Below, piece by piece: positions 30,787 to 37,569 of a stretch of DNA of 37,569 nt. How positions within the stretch are numbered: the first letter of the stretch is position 1; every line of letters starts with the position of its first letter. Under the pieces are notes generated by a model. That model did not search any database and was not told the origin of the DNA. It worked only from the letters and a program-made list of their open reading frames with translations. The position numbers and the translations under genes are program-made. The DNA comes from Frankiaceae bacterium (GTDB taxonomy: Bacteria; Actinomycetota; Actinomycetes; JAFAQI01): NCBI GenBank assembly GCA_025929315.1, contig JAICMI010000008.1:1-37569 (forward strand). Direction: 5' to 3'.

Positions 30787-31197
30787 ATGATGGCGAGCCC
30801 CATCCGCGTAGTGGTGGCCAAACCCGGCCTCGACGGTCATGACCGCGGTGCCAAGGTCGTCGCGCGCGCGCTGCGTGATGCGGGCATGGAGGTCATCTAC
30901 ACCGGCCTGCACCAAACCCCGGAGCAGGTCGTCGAGACAGCGATCCAGGAAGACGCTCAGGCCGTCGGACTGTCGATCCTGTCCGGCGCGCACATGACGC
31001 TGTTTCGCCGGGTGGTCGAGCTGCTTGCCGAGCGCGATGCGAGCGACATCGTGCTGTTCGGTGGCGGCATCATCCCGGACGCCGACATCCCTGCTCTGAA
31101 GGAGCTCGGAGTGGCCGAGGTCTTCACGCCCGGCACCCCCACGGCCGACATCGTCGCGTGGGTCACAGCGCACGTTGCACCAGCCGACGCCGCCTGA
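30787..31197 (+). CDS. Stand-alone cobalamin B12-binding domain protein (acyl-CoA mutase small-subunit type)
   Basis: [64 protein letters not shown] (DxHxxG motif). Confidence 0.92.
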   Translation: MMASPIRVVVAKPGLDGHDRGAKVVARALRDAGMEVIYTGLHQTPEQVVETAIQEDAQAVGLSILSGAHMTLFRRVVELLAERDASDIVLFGGGIIPDADIPALKELGVAEVFTPGTPTADIVAWVTAHVAPADAA

Positions 31198-31201
31198 CAT
31201 C

Positions 31202-31225
31202 AGCGGCGACGATAACCTCGCCGCT
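31202..31225. repeat. 8-8-8 inverted repeat over the sucC -10
   Basis: AGCGGCGA-CGATAACC-TCGCCGCT. Confidence 0.8.
31213..31218 (+). promoter_or_regulatory. Putative -10 TAACCT for sucC
   Basis: TAACCT-8 nt-GTG (31227). Confidence 0.45.
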
Positions 31226-31226
31226 C

Positions 31227-32423
31227 GTGGACCTGTTCGAGTGGCAAGCCAAAGAGCTCTTCGCAAAATACGACGTACCCACGACCAAGCAGGTCCTGGC
31301 GACGACGCCTGCTGAGGCCCGCGCGGCCGCCGAGCAGCTGGGCGGCCCCGTCATGGTCAAGGCGCAGGTCAAGGCCGGTGGTCGAGGTAAGGCGGGCGGG
31401 GTGAAGTACGCCGCCACGCCTGACGACGCCGAGAAGCACGCACACGCGATCCTCGGCATGGAGATCAAGGGACTGACCGTGCACGCGGTGCTCGTGTCGG
31501 TCGCCGCCGACATCGGTGAGGAGTACTACTTCTCCTTCCTGCTCGACCGCGCCAACCGCTCCTACCTGTCGATGTGCTCGGCCGAGGGCGGCATGGAGAT
31601 CGAGCAGCTCGCCGTGGAGCGCCCAGAAGCACTCGCGCGCATCCCGATCGATCCGGTCGCCGGCGTCGACGAAGCCAAGGCGCAGGAGATCGTCGACAAG
31701 GGTCGGTTGCCCGAGGCGATCCGCGACCAGGCGATCAATGTCATCGTCAAGCTGTGGGACGTCTTCACCGGCGAAGAGGCGACGCTGGTCGAGGTCAACC
31801 CGCTCGTGCAAACGCCGGACGGCACCGTCCTCGCACTCGACGGCAAGGTCACCCTCGACGACAACGCCGACTTCCGGCACAAGGACGTCCACGACTCCTA
31901 CCGGGACAACTCTGCGACCGATCCGATCGAGGTGCGGGCCAAGGAAAAGGGCCTCAACTACGTCAAGCTAGAGGGTTCCGTCGGCATCATCGGCAACGGC
32001 GCCGGCCTGGTCATGTCGACGCTCGACGTGGTCGCCTACGCCGGTGCGGCGCTCGGCACGAACGGTGATGCTCCCAAACCCGCCAACTTCCTCGACATCG
32101 GTGGCGGTGCATCGGCCGAGGTGATGGCCAACGGTCTCGAGATCGTGCTCTCCGACCCTGCGGTCAAGTCGGTGTTCGTCAACGTCTTCGGCGGCATCAC
32201 GGCGTGCGACGCGGTGGCCAACGGCATCGTCTCCGCACTGGCGCTGCTGGAGACGAAAGGTGAGGCGCTGACGCGCCCGCTGGTCGTACGGCTCGACGGC
32301 AACAACGCGGAGGAGGGTCGGCGCATCCTCACCGAAGCAGCCCATCCGCTGGTCGAACAGGTGGACACCATGGACGGCGCTGCGCGCCTGGCCGCCGAGC
32401 TCGCGAAGGCAGGAGCGAAGTAA
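31227..32423 (+). CDS. sucC: Succinate-CoA ligase (ADP-forming) beta subunit
   Basis: [63 protein letters not shown] track extends upstream to 31158 but homology begins at GTG 31227. Confidence 0.96.
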   Translation: MDLFEWQAKELFAKYDVPTTKQVLATTPAEARAAAEQLGGPVMVKAQVKAGGRGKAGGVKYAATPDDAEKHAHAILGMEIKGLTVHAVLVSVAADIGEEYYFSFLLDRANRSYLSMCSAEGGMEIEQLAVERPEALARIPIDPVAGVDEAKAQEIVDKGRLPEAIRDQAINVIVKLWDVFTGEEATLVEVNPLVQTPDGTVLALDGKVTLDDNADFRHKDVHDSYRDNSATDPIEVRAKEKGLNYVKLEGSVGIIGNGAGLVMSTLDVVAYAGAALGTNGDAPKPANFLDIGGGASAEVMANGLEIVLSDPAVKSVFVNVFGGITACDAVANGIVSALALLETKGEALTRPLVVRLDGNNAEEGRRILTEAAHPLVEQVDTMDGAARLAAELAKAGAK

Positions 32424-33292
32424 TGGCGATCTGGTTGACCGCGGAAAGCCGCGTCGTCGTCCAAGGCATGACGGGCGCAGAGGGCACCAAGCACACCCGG
32501 CGCATGGTCGCGTCCGGCACCAACGTCGTCGGTGGTGTCAACCCGCGCAAGGCCGGGAGCGATGTGGACGGCATCCCGGTGTTTGCGACGGTTGGCGAGG
32601 CGATGAAGGAGACCGGCGCCGACGTGTCGGTCGTCTTCGTACCGCCGGCTTTCGCCAAGGACGCTGCGATCGAGGCGATCGACGCCCAGATGCCGATGCT
32701 CGTCGTCATCACCGAGGGCATCCCTGTGCAGGACTCGGCCTACTTCTACGCCTACTCGCGCGAGAGCGGCGCCACTCGCATCATCGGCCCCAACTGTCCG
32801 GGCATCATCTCGCCCGGCAAGAGCAATGCCGGCATCATCCCGGCCGACATCACGCAGCCGGGCCGCATCGGTCTCGTCAGCAAGAGCGGCACGCTGACCT
32901 ATCAGATGATGTACGAGCTGCGTGACCTCGGTTTCTCTTCTTGCGTCGGCATCGGTGGCGACCCCGTGATCGGCACCACCCACATCGACTGTCTGCGCGC
33001 TTTCCAGGACGACGACGAAACCGACGCGATCGTGATGATCGGTGAGATCGGCGGCGACGCCGAGGAACGTGCCGCTGACTTCATCAAGGCCAACGTCACC
33101 AAGCCGGTGGTCGGATACGTCGCCGGATTCACTGCACCGGAGGGCAAGACGATGGGTCACGCGGGCGCACTTGTGTCCGGCTCGTCGGGCACGGCAGCGG
33201 CAAAGAAAGAGGCGCTCGAGGCCGTCGGCGTCCAGGTCGGCAAGACTCCGAGCGAGACCGCCAACCTGATGCGCGTTCTCCTATCTGGCTAG
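32423..33292 (+). CDS. sucD: Succinate-CoA ligase alpha subunit
   Basis: [87 protein letters not shown] overlap with sucC. Confidence 0.97.
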   Translation: MAIWLTAESRVVVQGMTGAEGTKHTRRMVASGTNVVGGVNPRKAGSDVDGIPVFATVGEAMKETGADVSVVFVPPAFAKDAAIEAIDAQMPMLVVITEGIPVQDSAYFYAYSRESGATRIIGPNCPGIISPGKSNAGIIPADITQPGRIGLVSKSGTLTYQMMYELRDLGFSSCVGIGGDPVIGTTHIDCLRAFQDDDETDAIVMIGEIGGDAEERAADFIKANVTKPVVGYVAGFTAPEGKTMGHAGALVSGSSGTAAAKKEALEAVGVQVGKTPSETANLMRVLLSG

Positions 33293-33334
33293 GTACGGCG
33301 CGGCGACTCGGAATTCACTGCAGGTTTTGGCACC

Positions 33335-33357
33335 GTGACTCGGGATGACCGAGTTAC
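33335..33357 (+). promoter_or_regulatory. 9-bp hairpin with the perM-like start codon in its pentaloop
   Basis: GTGACTCGG-GATGA-CCGAGTTAC (one G-U pair); ATG at 33345-33347 lies in the loop. Confidence 0.55.
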
Positions 33358-34523
33358 TGACACGTTCACGTACGACGTCCTACGACGACGTTGCGGATCG
33401 TTCGTCGGTGTGGTGGCGCGGTTCGCTTGCTGCGTTGTGGGCCGTCGCCGTCGGTGTTGCCTCGCTGCTCGTCATCGCCTTGATTGCATGGGCGGCTGAT
33501 TCGCGCACGGGGGCTTCCGCCGGCCAAGCGGTCCGCGCCGCTCTACAGATCTGGCTCGTGGCGCAACACGTGCCATTGCGAGTGGACGGCGGCAGCATCG
33601 CTCTCGCGCCGCTGCTCCTGACACTGGGACTCGCGTTTCTCGTCGCACGTTCCGCGGCCGTGCTCGCGCGCGGGCAGCGCGTCGACGACATGCGCGGCGT
33701 GGGCCTCGTCGGTCTGGCGGTCGGCGTGCCCTATGGCGTCCTGACGACGTTCGTGGCCGCAGCAGCGAACACATCCTCGGTGCACCCCTCACCTGCCGCT
33801 GCTCTTGCTTGTGGCTTGGTGCTGGGACTGGTTGCGGCCGGATGGGGAGCGGCGCGCGGCGCGGGGCTCGTGCGGGTCAGCGCGCAGTGGCTGCCTGACC
33901 GCGTGCGGGTGCCGATCATCAGTGGCGCCGCGGCGTTCGCTGTCCTGTTGGCCGGCGCGACGCTGCTGCTGCTGACCACGTTGGTGGTCCACCTCGGCCA
34001 GGCGACCCGCAGCGCCGACCTGCTCGGTGGGGGCGCGGTCGCGGGCATCGCGCTCGCGGCCCTGACGATCGCCTTGGTTCCCAACGCGGCGCTGTGTGCC
34101 CTGGGCTATCTCGCCGGGCCGGGCTTCGCCATCGGTGCCGGGGCAACCGTCACGCTGACCGGTGCGAGCCCGGGCCCGTTGCCGACATTTCCGTTGATGG
34201 CCGCGGTGCCGGGCGGCCCGGCTCCCGCTCTGGTCGAGCTCGTAGGCATCGGGATCCTGGTCGGCGCCGGCATCGCCGCCGCCCTGGTGATCGCCCGCGC
34301 CGAGCTTTCGCTGGTGCCGTCGATGGGATTCGCGGTCGGCGCCGGTGTGGCAGCCGGTCTGCTGACGGTCGTCGCGGTGGCCCTGGCGGGCGGTCCCGCC
34401 GGCCCGGGCCGGATGACCGTGGTCGGTGCCTCCCCATGGCAGACCGGACTGGCAGTGGCGGGCGAGGTGGCCGTCGTCGCGTGCGGCGCCGCGGGCGCGC
34501 TCACCTGGCGTCGCGGTCGCTGA
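33345..34523 (+). CDS. perM: Multi-pass membrane protein, DUF6350/PerM-like
   Basis: 392-aa polytopic membrane ORF between sucD and purN, matching the mycobacterial perM position. Confidence 0.75.
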   Translation: MTELLTRSRTTSYDDVADRSSVWWRGSLAALWAVAVGVASLLVIALIAWAADSRTGASAGQAVRAALQIWLVAQHVPLRVDGGSIALAPLLLTLGLAFLVARSAAVLARGQRVDDMRGVGLVGLAVGVPYGVLTTFVAAAANTSSVHPSPAAALACGLVLGLVAAGWGAARGAGLVRVSAQWLPDRVRVPIISGAAAFAVLLAGATLLLLTTLVVHLGQATRSADLLGGGAVAGIALAALTIALVPNAALCALGYLAGPGFAIGAGATVTLTGASPGPLPTFPLMAAVPGGPAPALVELVGIGILVGAGIAAALVIARAELSLVPSMGFAVGAGVAAGLLTVVAVALAGGPAGPGRMTVVGASPWQTGLAVAGEVAVVACGAAGALTWRRGR

Positions 34524-34530
34524 CCTGCGC

Positions 34531-34884
34531 CTACGGCGCGTTGTTGATGTGAACGGTGCCGGCGCTGCTGAACAGCACGACGACGAAGAGGAACCAGAGC
34601 ACGATCAAGGCCAGTGAGACGGCCGAGACGATGATGCCGGCCAAGGCGAGCCCGTCGCCGTCCTCGCCGGACTGCCGGATCTGCTTGCGGGCCATGATGC
34701 CGAAGATCAGGCCCAAGGGGGCGCACACGAACGCGCAGACGAGGGCCGCGATCGCGAACCCGTTCGTCCCGCGCGGCGGGCCGTAGCCGTAGCCCGGAGG
34801 CGGCGGATAGCCGGGGTAGCCAGGCGGTGGCGGCGGGTAGCTGCCCGGTGGTGGGTTGCCGCCGGTTGGTGGCTCAGCCGTCAT
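34531..34884 (-). CDS. DUF4190 domain membrane protein with Pro/Gly/Tyr-rich N-terminus
   Basis: [87 protein letters not shown]. Confidence 0.85.
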   Translation of the reverse strand: MTAEPPTGGNPPPGSYPPPPPGYPGYPPPPGYGYGPPRGTNGFAIAALVCAFVCAPLGLIFGIMARKQIRQSGEDGDGLALAGIIVSAVSLALIVLWFLFVVVLFSSAGTVHINNAP

Positions 34885-34885
34885 G

Positions 34886-35230
34886 TCAGCCTCCGAGGAA
34901 ACCGAACCGCGCGAGCTGCCACAGCTCCGCGCCCGCCAGGATGACCCCGATCGCGGTCCAGCGGACATGCCGGGACGCGGCCCACCGCGGCGAGCGGACC
35001 AGACCAAGCCACGGCCAGACGAGAAGCATGGGCAAGGCGATCGGGGAGGCCGCGAGGGACCCGCGCAGGTCGCCGTCGCCCAGCCGCACGGCGGCCGTCG
35101 TACCGCCGCAGAAGGGGCACGGCACCCCGGTGAACGTCCGCAACAGGCACAGCGACGCCGGCCGCTGCCGGATGTGCACGGCCGCGACAACGCCGACCAG
35201 CGCCGCCAACAGCACGTAGCGCGCGGTCAC
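34886..35230 (-). CDS. DUF2752 domain membrane protein
   Basis: TFTGVPCPFCGGTTAAVRLGDGDLRGSLAASPIALPML (CPxCGxTTA motif). Confidence 0.88.
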   Translation of the reverse strand: MTARYVLLAALVGVVAAVHIRQRPASLCLLRTFTGVPCPFCGGTTAAVRLGDGDLRGSLAASPIALPMLLVWPWLGLVRSPRWAASRHVRWTAIGVILAGAELWQLARFGFLGG

Positions 35231-35277
35231 CCGCAGACCCCGTGCCGGAGCGACCGGCCGCGTGACCGGCAGGACGG

Positions 35278-35640
35278 TCAGTTTCGGCCCAAGGTGACGA
35301 AGACTCCGAGCACCAGGAACACGATCGACAGGATGATGCCGGCCAGCGCGAGGCCGTCACCGCCCTGGCCGGTACGACGGATCTGGCCGCGGGCCACGAA
35401 TCCGAACACGATCCCGAGCGGCGAGCAGACGAACGCGCAGACCAGCGAGGCGATCGCGAACCCGTTGGTGCCCGGTTGGCGACCCGGCGGATAGCCGTAC
35501 TGGGCCTGCCCGTATTGGGGCTGCCCGTACTGGGGCTGCCCGTACTGGGGCTGACCGTAGGGAGGTTGCTCCGGTCCTGGACCTGGTTGCGGCTGTCCGC
35601 CTTCCGGCGGGGGCGCGTAGGGGTCCGGTTGGTCAGTCAC
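35278..35640 (-). CDS. DUF4190 domain membrane protein with YGQPQ repeats
   Basis: [22 protein letters not shown] then [48 protein letters not shown]. Confidence 0.87.
   Translation of the reverse strand: MTDQPDPYAPPPEGGQPQPGPGPEQPPYGQPQYGQPQYGQPQYGQAQYGYPPGRQPGTNGFAIASLVCAFVCSPLGIVFGFVARGQIRRTGQGGDGLALAGIILSIVFLVLGVFVTLGRN
35495..35554 (-). repeat. Four 15-bp in-frame tandem repeats (unit CCGTACTGGGGCTGC on + strand)
   Basis: Units at 35495, 35510, 35525 and 35540 with 1-2 substitutions. Confidence 0.9.
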
Positions 35641-35673
35641 GTCGCGCCTCCTCCGGCGATGTGCCGTGAACGG

Positions 35674-35679
35674 TATCGT
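35674..35679 (+). promoter_or_regulatory. Putative -10 TATCGT for purN
   Basis: TATCGT-8 nt-GTG (35688). Confidence 0.4.
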
Positions 35680-35687
35680 TGCTGGCA

Positions 35688-36308
35688 GTGTCCCGACGTT
35701 CTGTACCCGGACGAATCGTCGTCCTTGTGTCGGGGACGGGCACCAACCTTCAGGCGCTGCTCGACGCGTGCGGGGATCCCGCCTACGGTGCCGCGATCAT
35801 CGCCGTGGGCGCTGATCGGCCTGAGATCGAGGGACTGGCTCGTGCCGAGCGCGCGGCGGTGCCGACCTTCGTGCTGCGCGTCCCGGACTTCCCCGATCGG
35901 GAGGCGTGGGATCGCGCCCTGGCCGAGCGGGTCGGCGAGTACCAGCCCGACCTGGTCGTGCTCGCAGGGTTCATGAAGCTCGTCGGGCCGGCGTTTCTCT
36001 CCCGGTTCGGCGAACGGACCGTCAACACTCATCCGGCGCTGTCGCCGTCGTTCCCCGGCATGCACGGGCCGCGAGACGCTTTGGCTTACGGCGTCAAGGT
36101 GACAGGTTGCACGCTGTTCATCGTCGACAAAGGCGTCGACACCGGCCCGATCGTCGCGCAGCGCGCCGTACCCGTCCTCGATGGCGACGACGAGGCCGCC
36201 CTGCACGAACGGATCAAGGTCGCAGAGCGCGACATGCTCGTCGATACGGTCGGGCGGATGATCCGCGCCGGCTGGTCGGTTACCGACAGGAAGGTCACGT
36301 TGGGATGA
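35688..36308 (+). CDS. purN: Phosphoribosylglycinamide formyltransferase
   Basis: [68 protein letters not shown]. Confidence 0.96.
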   Translation: MSRRSVPGRIVVLVSGTGTNLQALLDACGDPAYGAAIIAVGADRPEIEGLARAERAAVPTFVLRVPDFPDREAWDRALAERVGEYQPDLVVLAGFMKLVGPAFLSRFGERTVNTHPALSPSFPGMHGPRDALAYGVKVTGCTLFIVDKGVDTGPIVAQRAVPVLDGDDEAALHERIKVAERDMLVDTVGRMIRAGWSVTDRKVTLG

Positions 36309-37569
36309 CGAAGCGCCCCATTCGCCGTGCGTTGGTGAGCGTCTATGACAAGAGCGGGCTCGACGAGCTGGGTGCCGCGCTGTCGCGGGCAGGCGTCGAC
36401 GTCGTGTCCACCGGCTCGACCGCGGCCCGGTTGCGTGACGCCGGCGTCGACGTCCTGCCGGTGGAAGAGCTGACCGGTTTCCCTGAGTGCCTGGACGGTC
36501 GGGTGAAAACCCTCCACCCGAAAGTGCACGCAGGGATCCTCGCCGACCTGCGGTTGGAGTCACACGAGAAGCAGCTCGCCGAGCTCGGCGTCGAACCCTT
36601 CGACCTCGTCGTCGTCAACCTCTACCCGTTCGTCGACACCGTCGGCAGCGGCGCCGGTCCGGACGAGTGTGTCGAGCAGATCGACATCGGCGGACCCTCG
36701 ATGGTGCGTGCAGCCGCCAAGAACCATCCCTCTGTGGCAGTCGTCGTCGACCCGTCGGCTTACCCGGCCGTGATCGCTGCGATCGAGGACGGCGGCTTCA
36801 CTCTCGAGCAACGGCAGGCGCTCGCAGCCAAGGCTTTCCAGCACACCGCGACTTACGACATCGCCGTCGCGTCGTGGATGTCGAGCGTGCTCTCGCCGAG
36901 CATCGAGGGCAACGGTTTCTCTGAGTGGGTCGGGGCGTCGTACGAGCGCGTCGATGTCCTTCGGTACGGCGAGAACCCGCACCAACGAGCTGCTCTGTTC
37001 CAGTCGCCCTACTCGGGCGACACGTTGGCGCATGCCGAGCAGCTGCACGGCAAGCAGATGTCCTACAACAACTACGTCGACACCGACGCTGCGCTGCGTG
37101 CGGCAAACGACTTCAGCGAAACGTGCGTTGCGATCATCAAGCACGCCAACCCATGTGGCATCGCCGTCTCTTCGGTCTCGGTGGCCGACGCGCACCGCAA
37201 GGCTCACGAATGCGATCCGCTGTCGGCGTTCGGCGGGGTGATCGCGGCGAATACCACCGTCAGCGTGGAGATGGCTGAAACCGTTGCCGAGATCTTCACC
37301 GAAGTGATCATTGCGCCCGCGTATGAGCCAGGCGCGGTGGAAGTGCTTGCGCGCAAGAAGAATATCCGTGTGCTCGTCGCCTCCGAGCCGCAACCGGGAG
37401 GCGCCGAGTTTCGGCAGATCAGCGGTGGCCTGTTGCTGCAACAGCGCGACGCGATCAACGCGGCGGGCGACGACCCGAACAACTGGACGCTTGCCACTGG
37501 TTCGCCCGCGGACCCGCAGACGTTGGCGGACCTGAAGTTCGCGTGGCGGGCGTGCCGTGCGGTCAAGTC
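36305..37569 (+). CDS. purH: Bifunctional AICAR formyltransferase/IMP cyclohydrolase, 3' truncated by window edge
   Basis: ATGA overlap with pur[21 protein letters not shown]...VVSTGSTA...[13 protein letters not shown]...RYGENPHQ...IIKHANPCG; open to the window end, absent from the ORF track for lack of a stop. Confidence 0.96.
   Translation, partial: MTKRPIRRALVSVYDKSGLDELGAALSRAGVDVVSTGSTAARLRDAGVDVLPVEELTGFPECLDGRVKTLHPKVHAGILADLRLESHEKQLAELGVEPFDLVVVNLYPFVDTVGSGAGPDECVEQIDIGGPSMVRAAAKNHPSVAVVVDPSAYPAVIAAIEDGGFTLEQRQALAAKAFQHTATYDIAVASWMSSVLSPSIEGNGFSEWVGASYERVDVLRYGENPHQRAALFQSPYSGDTLAHAEQLHGKQMSYNNYVDTDAALRAANDFSETCVAIIKHANPCGIAVSSVSVADAHRKAHECDPLSAFGGVIAANTTVSVEMAETVAEIFTEVIIAPAYEPGAVEVLARKKNIRVLVASEPQPGGAEFRQISGGLLLQQRDAINAAGDDPNNWTLATGSPADPQTLADLKFAWRACRAVK

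Noticed and set aside
32036-33160. 374-aa minus ORF over sucC/sucD
   Set aside because: Opposite two certain genes; translation lacks coherent domains

Overview
This is a high-GC actinobacterial chromosomal window (Actinomycetota), read by eye from the sequence and the supplied ORF track. From memory, its backbone matches two blocks known from Mycobacterium and Streptomyces. Block 1: groEL1 (3' part), a CAP-domain protein, a TPR-like protein, a GAF/histidine-kinase-like protein, a BldM-like regulator, a DUF5319-like protein, guaB, guaB3, a choD-like GMC oxidoreductase and guaA. Block 2: pcrA/uvrD1, an M23 peptidase, sucC, sucD, a perM/DUF6350-like protein, purN and purH (5' part). Accessory genes sit between and inside these blocks. 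The most interesting is a possible cyclic-nucleotide locus at about 10.5-19.5 kb. It contains a sigma-like protein with a membrane segment and ectodomain; a 1309-aa protein with tandem cyclase domains, an AAA ATPase and TPR-like repeats; an MFS transporter fused to a cyclic-nucleotide-binding domain; a secreted protein probably in the same operon; and an MBL-fold hydrolase. The two cyclase domains carry complementary halves of one class III active site, as in mammalian soluble adenylyl cyclase. Other leads are a kinase-like protein whose phosphoacceptor His is replaced by Leu, overlapping the bldM-like gene; a perfect 15-bp inverted repeat enclosing the purU start; two MarR-type operators spaced 42 bp apart; an 8-8-8 palindrome over the sucC -10; and a perM start codon in a hairpin loop. 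No tRNA, rRNA, CRISPR array or transposase was recognised. No searches were run, so family names and synteny rest on recognition.
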